Below are positions 11,840-24,800 of a stretch of DNA of 64,000 nucleotides, piece by piece. The stretch spans positions 13,313,107 to 13,377,106 of the forward strand of contig CM043877.1 of the NCBI GenBank assembly GCA_023846275.1, written 5' to 3'. The position numbers were made by a program, and so were the translations under genes. Position 1 is the first letter of the stretch. Every line of letters starts with the position of its first letter. The notes beneath the pieces were generated by a model, which was not told the origin of the DNA, did not search any database, and saw only the letters and a program-made list of their open reading frames with translations. The DNA comes from Vanilla planifolia (lineage: Eukaryota > Streptophyta > Magnoliopsida > Asparagales > Orchidaceae).

Positions 11840-12400
11840 GTCTCATGAAATGCTCAAGTTGAAGGCATATTTGATAACTAAATTAAGGGATAACATGGAT
11901 TACAAGAAACTAAATACATTCCTAGACTAGTTAGAAATATACTTCTCAATTTAAAGGTATAGTAATATAAACAAAGTTGCTTTTATCAGAATAAAACTCA
12001 CACACCACATTTTTTTTCATGTTGAAATAGTCTTCTACACTCTAGTGAAAAGTAAGGATGCAATTTTGGTGATTTCTATAAGCTTTTAATGGAAGAGTTC
12101 TACCTTATGAGTTATGACAAAGCCAATAAAAGTAGTAGCACATACTATAAAAATAGTGAGAGTAATAGGTGTAGGGGTATACAATCAATTACCAGAGACA
12201 TACAATCTCACTCAATATGAATATAAAAGAGAAGTAATATTGAATATGTATTTAACAGAATTATCATCCAATATCATCATGAAGCTCATATTGTTTTCCT
12301 TGACAAATATCACCCAAGAAACATGATAGTTATGGCTACAAAGATTAGTAATTAAGAGCATGATGAAAGTCAAAACACAATTTTTTGGGGAGACATTATG
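11840..12400 (+). mobile_element. weak Ty3/gypsy gag-like remnant
   Basis: Broken plus-strand frames here resemble the central part of a Ty3/gypsy gag protein in residue pattern and spacing. No terminal repeats or pol domains were found nearby. It is a very decayed fragment and the assignment is tentative. Confidence 0.3.
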
Positions 12401-13848
12401 TAACGTTATAAGTAAATAAAATATAATAAAAACAAGTCAAATTTAAATGTGCAACAAAATATAAAAATAAAAAATAGTTAACTAGATAATTTTTTTTAAA
12501 ATAACGAATTTATAAGTTTTTAAAAATTTTTTGAGAGAATTTTTCTTTGAGTTTTATAATATTTAGAAGACAGTCAAATAATAAATTATAATAAATCAAA
12601 ATAAACCTACTAAATTAATCATATATTTAAGAGTTCAATTTTAGTTTTCATGCTAAAATTAACATTTAATAGGTGAGATAATAAAGTAGAATAGTTCTAC
12701 ATAAGTTGATATTTAATATGATTAATGGCATATATTATGAGAGAATGACTTAATTGTATGTAATAAAATTATAATTACTTTGATAATAAATCAAATATTC
12801 ATAGAACTATAATAAAGTTTGTCTCTTTTAAGATTTCTATCCAAATAAACAATCTGCAATAAGAAAAAAGAAAGATATTATCTCAAATAAAACTTAATGA
12901 ATTATAAAATACCAAACAACAATGTTTGATTTGGTATAATCATTGGGATATTATCCTCTCCATAAAAGATTTGTAAACTTCATGATATCCTCTAAGTTCT
13001 TCAAAGTTCTCTAATGTTTTTATGAGTTATGATATCAAATGATAGAGAATAAACAAAACTTTAATATCAAGTGATATATGTTAATATGCATTGAGATACA
13101 AATACAACTATAAGAAAATAGTAACAAAGAGGGGGATAAAAAGATTGCACAAAACACTTTTTTAGAGTTTAGCTAATAAGCTTCACTCAACACATGGCCA
13201 TGAGTTTTTTTTTATTGCAAACAAATCACTTTTTATTCATTAATAAAAGGTAATTTCAATACAATATTATAAGAGAATTCAATAAAAATAAAATAAAATA
13301 TACTTATGATTTTATGTAAAATAAAACTTTAAAACTATTCTTAACACTTCACTATAATTTTTGGAAATGTAATAAAGATAATAAAATCCTTTGATATGAT
13401 TGACCCCTCAAGATACTTCCAAAAAAAGATACAAATTCCTTAAAATTTTTCATTCATGAATGTGAATATTCTTTTATTCATCCACAAGATCTTACACTAT
13501 CTTTTTGTCATCATAATTTTAGAAAATCCTTATAACTAAAATAAAAAAATTATCCAAAATTGAAAATTTTTTATCTATTTCTCAAAATCTTGAGGTGCTA
13601 CAAAAAGAGCTATAATTTAATCAAATAATATTTAAGACAATAGATCAAAATTGCTCTTGAGCTACTACATCTTTTCTTTGTGCTAACCTAATAAGCATTT
13701 CAATAAAGTTGCTCTATATGCACTTATTCCTTCTATTCTTAACATTTCATTTGAAGATTTGAGAGAGTAGATAATTATGTTAGATTCATTTTGATTATCA
13801 CAAACCATAGATATTTTTCTAAATGCTACCATTAACTCAATAAATGGT

Positions 13849-13906
13849 TATAGAGACTAATTTGGTTCCTTCAACTTTATAGAGACTAATTTGGTTCCTT
13901 CAACTT
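13849..13906. repeat. exact 29-bp tandem duplication
   Basis: Two identical 29-bp units (13,849-13,877 and 13,878-13,906) beginning TATAGAGACTAATTTGG follow one another without a mismatch. This is a recent local duplication in non-coding DNA. Confidence 0.95.
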
Positions 13907-15212
13907 TACATCTCATAATGATATGTGGAGATCAAAACCATCCTAAAATTCAATTATTGACTTGTAGAATACATAAACCCCAACTATTATTCATCCATAT
14001 TATGAAGTACAATGTGCTCTTCATCAAAGTCATAATGATCTTATTTGTGATTTAGAAAAGTGTTTTATTTTCATAAAAGAAAACCATTTTTCTAGTACAA
14101 TTTTTTTTAAATGTATTAAAAAGCAATAGTAATCCAAATTTGACTTGCATATTTTCTTAACAATAACATTAAAAACTATAAACAAAATTAAAACTTAAAA
14201 GTTTTGAACATTCAATAATAATAATTAAATATTTAAATTATTGATACATGACTACTTTCCATAATAACATTTTCAAATATGTAATATGTTCTACAAAAAA
14301 ACATAAACCCAAGAAATACAAACAAAAATAGTACCTTATAATTTGCACATGCTTGCAATCCAAGATTAGAACATTATCTTCATTATTACATTAATTTTTA
14401 AGAGTAAGAAAAAAAATTAGATTCACATTTATAAGCACCACATTTTAAATTTAAATTAAAAAATAAAACAAATATCCACAGATTAATAACAAATTCCTTC
14501 CAAATTTCATGCCATAAAATCATAAAGTCTTGCATAGAAAATCTCCCTTCCATTGAAACACAAGAAAAATTAGGCAAACTTTCTTCTCAATCTCACAAAC
14601 ATCAAATAATAGTTCTCATAAAACTTTAAAACACTCTTGACAAACCCTAGTTTCAAATACATAAAACTTGTTTTTTAAAAGGCTTTTTTTTATAACCTCA
14701 TTTTCAAAACATTACTTCAAAACTCACAAACAACCATCAAACAAAACCTCCGTTTTCATTAGTATAAAAACTCTTTAAAATCAAGAAAAGCTCTCTCAAA
14801 ACATTTTTCTTTCAAAAGAACTCTCTACAAAGGTATAAATGAGAAAATAAAAATAAATAAACAATCTATTTGATATCTTTTACAAGATGTCAAATTCAAG
14901 AATATCAAAATTTTAACAAATGATTTTTATTAAAACCATATTTTTATTCACATTAAACTTTCTAAACTCACAAATTAATTGCAATCATAACATTAAAAAC
15001 ATTCTAATGCTAGAAGCATAATGGAATGGAATGAAGATATTGTTCATTAACAATAAAGCCCCATAATTAAAAAGAAAACATCCATCCACAGTTATCCTTA
15101 CAGCATATTCAACTTTTTTTTTGTTTTTTTATCGTTCAAATTGTATTTAAATGTACTAGATTCAATATATCCAAAGTAAAACCTAGTCAGATGACTACTA
15201 ATAAGATTATAC

Positions 15213-15278
15213 CTGTTCATTTCCTTGGACATGCCTTTAATTCCCCAAGGATCCTTCAGTCTGATGCTCTATTCCAAC
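15213..15278 (-). other. candidate spliced 3' UTR exon of the DUF493 gene
   Basis: A 66-base segment on the minus strand is bounded by a strong acceptor (TTGTTGCAG before 15,278) and a donor (AACAG|GTATAAT at 15,213). It is less AT-rich than its surroundings and has no long frame. A donor-like CATTCCAG|GTATAG lies near 15,733, downstream of the stop codon at 15,809. Together they suggest optional splicing in the 3' UTR. No transcript evidence is available here. Confidence 0.3.
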
Positions 15279-15808
15279 CTGCAACAATCAAACAGTCAGA
15301 TGTTTAGCCACTGGTTTTTGCATTTTCTGTAAGCAAGATCGACTCAGAGAAAATGAATCGTTCAAACCTGAACTCAATAAACCGTGTTCCGACACGGTTT
15401 TGTTTATAGAATTAAGTTCGAACCACTAATAATGACATATTTCAAGTTTTACAAAAATTAAAAAAATTTGAACTATAATTTTGTGTTTATAATTATTATA
15501 ACATCACTCTATGTCTTTCAAAAAATTCAGAAGACAATTTCATCTTCAAATATTTGCTTTATATTTGATATCAAGTTTTGACCATAAGTTCCCAGCTCAT
15601 TAACCTCACTTTGTTCAGATCAGTATTGCTGTAAGAAACAAAGCTGATGAATTCGTGTGATCATGTGCATTCAATAGCTATGATTACTATAAATCATTCA
15701 AAATAAAACCAGCAGCAGAATATGAACTATACCTGGAATGTTTGCAGCAATGTAGTACAACAGCACTTTACTATACATGAATTTTCATCATAAGCAAGAC
15801 TGCTAAAA

Positions 15809-15865
15809 TCATAAGAAGTATTTCATTCGTTCATCTCTTCTCATGGCGTTGTACACTGCTTGTAC
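15809..15865 (-). CDS. DUF493 gene exon 5 and stop
   Basis: 57 bases after the acceptor TTTTGCAG|GTACAA encode VQAVYNAMRRDERMKYFL and TGA (15,811-15,809). The intron between exons 4 and 5 is only 96 bases, a normal plant size, which makes the other three introns stand out. Confidence 0.92.
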   Translation of the reverse strand, partial: VQAVYNAMRRDERMKYFL

Positions 15866-18800
15866 CTGCAAAAGGGCAAAAGAATGTGATGACGAGAAAG
15901 AGAAATTATGCGAAAGGAAGTAGTATAGATCAATGTGTCAACAGGAAAAGGATGAAAAGACCTGCTCGCTGGAGACCACACGAATTGGCCCAATGTTGAC
16001 TGAAACATACTTCCCTCTTGAAGATAGTTTCTGGGTTACCCTATCCTGATAAAATTTTGAGGGTTAAGCTTTATATTTAGCTGAAAATGACAGATGAATA
16101 ACACCAAACAAATATTGTTAAATTAACCCACGGGTATGCATGACCATTTGAAGAATTTAAATATAAAGAACTTGGAATTGTGCTAAGTTGCCGCAGATGC
16201 AATTCCTAAATCAACAAAATCAAGCATCATTGGTTTAAATTCCTGTTTTGCATGGAGATGAATGTCTCATAAAATCAGATTTTCCATTGTATACTTTTAT
16301 GAATTTTCATAAACGATGAGAGCAGATAGAATCCCAGGGTACTTGCCCTAAACAGATTTATCAGGCAAAAGGTTATTAAGAAGCTTTAAGGTGGAAGGGC
16401 ATGAAGATGAATAGTTTCATGTGTGATATGAAGTAAATATTCCCAATCTAAAAATGTTGGAACCAGTCAAAAGTGCTCTTCATAACATTTGGGAGAAAAA
16501 AAAAGCTGCAATTGATTTGGAACAAACAGACAGTACCTTAATTCCAAGAGTAGTATCAAGATCGACATAGCAGAAGGAATCAATCCTCTAATAAGTTGTG
16601 TTTTGGGGACAAAACTAGTAGAAACTACTAGATTTGTAATATCATAAGATCGATGAGGGCAGGAGTCACTCACCTAGAGGTTGTTATGCAAGATATCTGC
16701 AATGGTGGGTATTCTCTTGTGTAGTGTGCTATGACATAAAAGCCCACCCCTTATTTTATTTGCTGTACTTTACCTCTTTCTGAATTTAGATGGATGGTTG
16801 GGACGTTGCTTTAAGACTTTGTGAAGCATTGTATCCTTCGCTACCCGAAGTGACAAATAACAGAATTAGGGCTTCTCTCATATTGGACTCTTTGCTGACC
16901 TGTTTGTTTGCCTTTTGTTCTACATTGGAATCTTTGTTTGCGGGCTTTCTTCCTAACTCTCGCAGGTTGGAGATCAACCTGGAGGTTGCAGGGAAGCATT
17001 ACATGTATCAGATGTTGCAGGATACCACTTCACTCTTTATTATACTCTTTAACTTACTCCTCTTCTTCTCCCCTTCACGCTTCTTTTAACATCTCCCATC
17101 ATTTCCCTATGCCAATGGACTGCATTACCTATATCTATTGTTGAAAATCACAATTTGAGGATGTGCTACTCATGCATGACCTATTACATGTTATTTTTCC
17201 AAACAACCCTTCACACTCTCCAACCCTTCCTACTAGAAACCTTAATCTTGCTTGTACCTTATGGAAAGTCATAGCCTTGTCCTCAGCTCCACTGTAGCTT
17301 CATCTATTCATTCCCTTTTGTTATCCTGCACGATTGCCTTTGAAGCTTGGTACCTACTTGAAAATTGACTTTCTCCAATTTCATAAGTCCATATCCACTC
17401 CTTACATGACCAGCTGAGATCCTTGGAAAAGAATCATCCCATTAAAGTAAAATCTCTAACCAGCTCCTTGAATGATGCTAGACCTCTCATTGCAGATGAT
17501 GACATCATATATTTTATCCTTGATAGCCTTGGTTTTGAGTTCAAAGAATTCATTACGTCCATACATATTTGAACTCAGCGTTTGATGAGATTTACATCAT
17601 TCTATTTCAAGAATAAAACCTCAGCAAATGTTTAAATATTGTTACTCTACTCTCTAGAGTTACTCGCTTTACATTAGTAGTTAACCAATAGTAAGTCTTC
17701 TAAGACAACTAATATCATGGCTCCCACTGCCTTCTATTAAAAAGAGCATTATGTTCATGGCCATAGCCATGGTTAAGGCCTCAGTGTTAATTTCTATACT
17801 ACACATCCTTATACAAGTTGCTAAGCTATAACTCCTCATTGAAAGCTATATCTATTGCCTACTCCTATCTCACACCAAACTACTTCATATAAATGTAATA
17901 GAGTTGGTTACACAACTCGAGTGTGACACCACACAATAACTTTGCTTATGCAACAAGCACCATACAATATCAACTATCATTTATTAACCTCAATCATGTC
18001 CCAAGTTCAAATTAGGACCAAACATACGACAATTACCAAATCTCTATAGTCAATGCAACCCTATTAGGGGCAATGGTTCTTCATTATGTATGACTCATAT
18101 TGGAAATGCTATTATCCATGTTATGCGTAGCCCTTTAATTATACATAGCGTTTTGTATTCCACAGTTCAAAAAGAATCTTTTAACTATATATAAGACAAT
18201 TTTTTCATAGAGATAGGTGGGTTTTCTTCTTTTGGATGTTGATGGCCTTTTTGTGAAGGATAAGCTCATTGGAAATATTCTACTTGTCAATCATCATGTG
18301 TATAATATCAATCGAAAGATTCCAAACCATGTACTCATTTTTCTCTTCATGCAATTCAATCTATTGATGAAGTTTGACACTCCTAATTAAACCACTTTTT
18401 TCTATTATATTTCATAAAAACTGTTCACAATTATACCTGTAACACAAGTATCTTGTCATTAGTTGCTTTCATGTGTGCCATTTGGGTAAAGCATATTAAT
18501 GCTTTTCATGCACTGTCTTCTATACAATATTTGCTCAATATAAACTCATGTTGGAAAATGCCTTTTCCTTCAAAATTTTATCTATACAGTAGGATAATAA
18601 TAATGAATTCATAATAAACAATTTAAACATTTTTTGACTCAATATGACATTCAACAAAGACTATTCTATCTGTACTGTGTTGCACAAAATGGTATAGACA
18701 AACATAAACACAGAAACTTCGTTGAATTAGGAAGATGTCTTTCATAGAGTTGGGTTTCCAAATGAGCTACTAGCTCATTGTATTTGCTACAACAGCTTTT

Positions 18801-21800
18801 TTAAATAATCATCTTCTTTCCAGCATTCATTTTTTGAAGGCCTAACTATAGCAATCTATGGATGTCTATGTTTTCCAATCTTGCCGTAGCATCATACTAA
18901 TAAATTGATTTTACTGTGATACTAGCCACAAAAACTATAGATGTCTTGATTTAGATTTCAAACAAAGTTATATTTCAAGTAATGTTACATTTCATGAGCA
19001 AGCATTCCCTTTTTTTCCACCCCACACATTCCTTCATTCAAATCCTTTGATCTGTCTCTTATTTAACATATTCCAACTCCAATCTATTCCTCTCTACAAC
19101 ACCTAGAATGGCATCTACCACAATTGCTTCTACCCCTTCAACGCAACCTCACTCTCCTTCTATACCTTCACCCTTTACAGCTTTTACGCAACCGCACTTT
19201 CCTTCTTTACGTTCACCCTTAACAGCTTTTACCTCTAACTCCACACATCTTACTCTCCACAAATCATCCTGTCTGAGTCATTTGCCTAATAACTTCACGA
19301 CTATGCATTGCAAACTACAATGTCGAGTCCCACATTCACTTCCACAAGCTCTACTTACCTCTATCATTGACCCCATTTTGTCTGAGCCAGATTCATATAC
19401 TCAAGCCTGTAAGCATGATGACCGTGTGTTAACAGTATGACTCACTCATGTCAAATAATACAAGGGCGCCTGTCTCATACACACATCTTATGAACATAGT
19501 TGATTCTAAATGGGTCTTCAAAGTCAAACAATAATCTAATGGTTCAATTGAATGGTACAAGGCACATTTAGTTGTTACGGGTTCCCATCAACAAGAAGTC
19601 CTTTGATAATCGACAAGCATGCAGTCCTTTTCGCTAAACCTGCAACCATGTGAACAATAATTGTTATAGCTATGCTTAAAGGTTGGATGCCAAAGCAACT
19701 TGATGTCCACAAAACGTTTCTAAATGGATATCTTGACAACATAGTTTATATAAAATAATCACTTAGGCTTATAGAAAAACAGCATCCCACACATATAATG
19801 CTCACCACAAAAAGTATTCTATGGACTAAAACAAGTTCCAAGGGCTTGATATAAATCACTATATTATTAACTTATTAAAGCAGGATTTCAAAATAGCCTC
19901 TCAAATTCACCTTTTCCAAACATACATATAAATCACTACATTATTAACTTGTTAAAGCAGGATTTCAAAATAGCCTTTCAAATTCATCTTTGCCAAACAT
20001 ACTTCTAATATGTCAATCTTTGCATTAATATACATTGATGATTTAATTGCAACTAAATCAAATAATACACAGTTAATAACTTTCATTGCAATTTTATGCA
20101 GTCAACTTAACTACAGAGATTTGGGTGGTCTACATTTTTTTTGGGCATTGTGGCTCATAACTCAATGAAGCTATACCTTACACCTACCGCTTAGATATAA
20201 ATTTGAGAACTGCAAATCGTGTATTAAAATTGCTGTTCAAGGAACAAAATTGTCAGCTTCAAGAGGTACTCTTACTGATCCTTCTGTTTACTATAGCATG
20301 GTGAGTGCACTAAAATACCTTAACAATTACAGAGCCTGACATGCGTTATGCACTAAATAATTATGCAAGTATCTCCATAGTCCTAGAACCTTACATTACA
20401 AGCAGTCAAGGGGATATTCAAATATCTCAAAGGAACTACCTCTTATGGGCAGTCTTTTACACCGCAACTGATATTTCTATGCAGTGCGATTCAATCAACA
20501 ATCAACCCATGGCACCTGTGTGTACATTGGCAACAACTTGGTGTCCTATTCAGAGGCAGAATACAATGACATGTATTCTACTACAGTTGAGCTTCGTTGG
20601 CTTTGCTTTCTACCATGTGAAATTCGTATAACTTTACTTTTCATACATTATTATGTGATAGTAGCTCAGAAGCACATATGGCTTTCAACCCTGTCATACA
20701 AGCTCACACTCGCCACATTAAAATTGTCTATAATTTCATTCATAAGTTGGTAGCCGTGCAGCAATTTGCATTCAATATGTTTTACAATTCAGATTGCAGA
20801 TATATCTATTAAAGCTCTTCCTGCAGACTGCTTCACGTTTCTAATACATCTTTAGCTTACCTTTCCCAAGCTAAGCATGCGTGTATTGTTATGAAACAAA
20901 AGCCCACTAGCAGACCAAAATTCTATTTCATAACCTTTTACCTCATATCTCCCTGGATTTTGATGGACGGGCAAGATCTTATTTTAAGGTTTTATAATGC
21001 ATTGTACTCTTTACTGTTCTAAGGGAAAGAAGAGAGAATTTGAGCTACGTTATTAATTGACTTTCACTTTGCTGATCTCTTTCTTTACCTTTGCACTGAA
21101 ATGGAGTCTTTGTTTGTAGGCTTCCTTCCCAACTCTTACAGATTGTAGTTCAAGCGGGAGATTTCAAGGAAGCTTCACATGGTATTAGGCTTGGGTGAGT
21201 TGAAATGTAACAGACATTTTTTGGGTTTACATAATAAATGGTTGTGGTAATTACAAGTTATTAAATAAAAAAAATCAAAAGGCAGAGGTGTAAGTAAAAG
21301 TGAAGAATTTTGCTTTGGTTGATGATTAAGTATTGGCTAGCATTTTGGTAGAAGTTAAAAAAGTTCGTTTAGAAGAACAGATTGGAAAAGATGTGGAAAA
21401 TTTTCCTTAAAAAATTGATGAACACTAATTAAACTGGTGTTAAAATACTTTTTAAATAGTTACGAATAACTAATTTTGCTGCATATCATCAAATCTATTT
21501 ATTTATGATATTTTTGGTGTAAAATAGTTAGCTTGAATTTGAACATTGGGTAGAATACTTAATTAGCAGGAGCACCTCTGCAGGAAAATGAAAATTGAAG
21601 AACATTAATGGAATGAAACAGTTTGAAGGAGGTACGAAGTTTCCCGTGTAGCCCAAACCAATCCTAAACTGAAATAATCATTGTAGATTTGCTAGAGTAC
21701 TGCACCAAAGGTGTGGGAAAGGGTTAATCTAACTAAATCAATCCTACAAACCAACATAGTCTTGTAGATTTCTCAGAACAACAGTGGATTGAATTTTTAT

Positions 21801-24800
21801 TGAAAAGTTCACACATCAAAGTCAGGCACAACCAATTAAAGGATTTTTTTTCTTTAAATAAGAATTAGATCAAATGGCTTTTTTATAATCCTAGCAAACT
21901 CAAAAATGTTTTTGACCATGTTTTGATAATAACCCTCTTGATATAGAAATTGAATTTGAGAAATAAAAGTTTACTGAATTGAGAGATCATAGAACGAGGA
22001 GACAGTTCGATCCTCACAGGCTGAGTATAGCTAAGAAAATAAAAATAAAAATAAAAATAAAAAGCTTCTGTCCACTTGTCAACTTGCTCCCCAAGGGGCT
22101 ATTTTTATAGTTGATGGAATGAAGGACGTGTCTTAGCTTACCCTTGGAATGTGATAGTAATATTTGTTACTTCCAATATAGCTTAACTGCTTGGGGCATA
22201 CATTTGCATTGGAAGAATTATTGTTATTTCATTGATTGTCGTTTAATTGTCTATGACATTGCGCATGAGGTGTCAATATCATGCTTCTCAAGACCTTTAC
22301 ACGATGAAGTAGCAATGAAGAAGAGAAGGAGATCTAGAATGAACTAATCAAATCTCAAACAATTGGTTAAAGTTAATCAAAGAATAAATGGAAGCAAAAC
22401 CTTTTTTAAGTGACGGATGGTTTCTAATGCCCCTGAGTCTCGAATTAGGCTGAATAGACTTCAATAAATATGGGTATATAGTTGAGGTCAATTGGGAAAG
22501 AAGTCTCATTAGTTTTTATTCAAGAGAGACAAAGTTTTGAGTGTTTTTTAATAGATTCATACTCAAGACATAGTTTTGCTTTAGAAAAGAGAAATTGTTT
22601 ATGTTTTTTATCTCAAACCATTGTATTGTTTGTTATAAATGAAATTAAAAAAATAGCTCTCTAAGTTAACAAAATCATAAAATACAAGTGATGTTAAATT
22701 ATTGAAAAAATTGGACAAATCATACTTTTGATAGGTAGAATAAAGGAACAGTGTATACTTATTATGGGTAAAACTTTTTCTAGTGATCTCCATCATTTTG
22801 AATCAATAAGCATTTGGCCCGACAATAGCTTTAATAAGATACAAACCCTCCCAGTTTGAAGCATGCTTATTAAGACCTTCTCGACATCAAGAGACCTTGG
22901 ACTTCCTAAGAAGTAGGTCTCTAACTTTGAAAGGGGGCTTTTAATGTGCTTGTTAAAGTATTTCTAAATACTTCGCTTTCTATTGAATTGATTTAAATGA
23001 GCTTTGAGATTAAATCAACCTCGAGCCTTTTGTTTTTCTCATTTAATTGTCAAACTCTCATTATGTCTTGGTCACCTCGAAGCTTTTAAACTCAAAGAGT
23101 GAAGTGGTCGATTTCTACTGAGAGCATTGCTACGGAGCCGTACACTAAAAGTGATTTGCCCATTGCTACAAAAGGTGTGGTTCAAGAAGCCCATAGCACA
23201 TTGGGAAGCTCGTTAGCACAAGCACCTTTCTTGCCCTTGAGGCAAGGCTTTAAGATTTTCAACCAGATATTATTCACTGCATTGGCTTAGTCATTTGTTC
23301 AAGGATGAGCAACAGAGGTGTATTTCAAGTCATAGATATATTTTTTGTAGATATTTTGCAGTTCTTTAGTTTCGAGCACGATCACATTATTGGTAACAAT
23401 GACTAAAGGAACTCTAAATCTACTAAATATATATATGTCCAGTGTAAACCATAAACATCAACAATCATTGAGAAGTTTGGTCTCGATCCATTTCGAGATT
23501 AATAGGCTGATAATAAAGAGCAACTTTCTTTCACTTTCTATGGTTCGGATAAGCCAAGGAAGTTCATACCTAACACTAAGAAAGGCAAGGAAAAGATGAT
23601 AACTTTCATTTTGGATACTAATTGTTGTGGAAGCAAAGCGTGGATCTAACACCTTAGCTCTCCCTACAAAAAGAGCAAATGTCCTTTAGCAATATAGGCT
23701 AGAAAAATCCTTGTCGCATGGTCTTCATCACAAGAATGCGACTCAAGCAATGATCGCCACTCACCTGAATGAATTAACTCCTTAATGTCTTAAACTTTGG
23801 AGGAAAGAACTCATTTAAGTAAGGGCTTGAAATAAGATTTTGATAAAGTTGCCATTCAATCGAGATGTACTGCTAAGCTTGGTGCTTGATCTTCCTAGCA
23901 TCAAATTTTATAAAAGGTAAGACTCCAAGTTGAGATAAGCTTCCAAAGAGTTGACTCAACAAGGTGGCCCTTCAAGATGAAGAATTAAGGAATTCAAAGA
24001 CTCAATACATGGTATCTCCTGAGTAAAGTATTCTTAAGGGTATCCACTTTTGGCTAGGATCTATTTCTTGATTCTATTATCGTTTGTTTGAACTTTTGAA
24101 GGAAAGATTAAACCAAATGTCTTGTAACCTTTGAGAATTGGATCCAGTCTCGAATAAGTTAGTTTCTTGGCTAATAACTAGTTGAGAGTCATTGAAGATT
24201 GTCAGGTATTTGACTTATAACCCCAGAGAAAACTTTTGACCAGAAATCAAAGCTTCGTACTCAGTTTGGCTGTTGGTGATAGGAAAGGTTATTTAAATAC
24301 CTCCTTTTAGCTTAACTTGTTATGGGCTCAGTAGGATAAAGCTGATGCCCCATGACTCTTGCCTCGAGGCACCGTTTAGGTAAAGTAGCGAGAAACTTGT
24401 TGGCTCATGTTCAATTTCAAAGGCGCTTCACTCTATTATGAAGTTAATGAGAACTTAGGATTTGAGAGAAGAGCAAACAATAAAGATTAATTCAAACTTA
24501 CTAAGACTTGCTGAGCTCAATTAGCCACTTTTGTAATCTTACTGAGACCTTTGTCAACTGAAAGTACACTTTAAAGGTTTATCAATGATGAGCCTGAAAT
24601 ATTGGCATAGAAATCAAGGTAACATGAGTAGAACTAGAGCTAGCTTCTTGAATGTAGGGTACAGTGCTTTAGAACCTTTTAAAGTATGAGAAACGTAATA
24701 GATTGAACATTGAATATTGTTGTCTTCTCAAATAAGAACCGAGCTAATAGCTGAGCTCAAGGTTGCAAGATAGATGAGCATGAGTTCCCCTAGGATTGGA

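Larger units (their letters stand above)
8831..15212. other. gene-poor AT-rich intergenic region
   Basis: After the 3' end of the DUF579 gene, about 6.4 kb has no host gene that I can support. It is very AT-rich with many homopolymer runs. A palindrome, a weak gypsy gag-like stretch and a short tandem duplication are listed separately. Nothing else was recognised. Confidence 0.5.

Noticed and set aside
15379-15400. Perfect 9-bp hairpin AAACCGTGT/ACACGGTTT with TCCG loop
   Set aside because: It resembles a bacterial terminator stem but lies in a plant 3' flank with no T-run. It is probably chance.
19108-19440. 110-residue Ser/Thr/Pro-rich frame
   Set aside because: It lies in the linker between integrase and reverse transcriptase of the copia fossil and is not a host gene.
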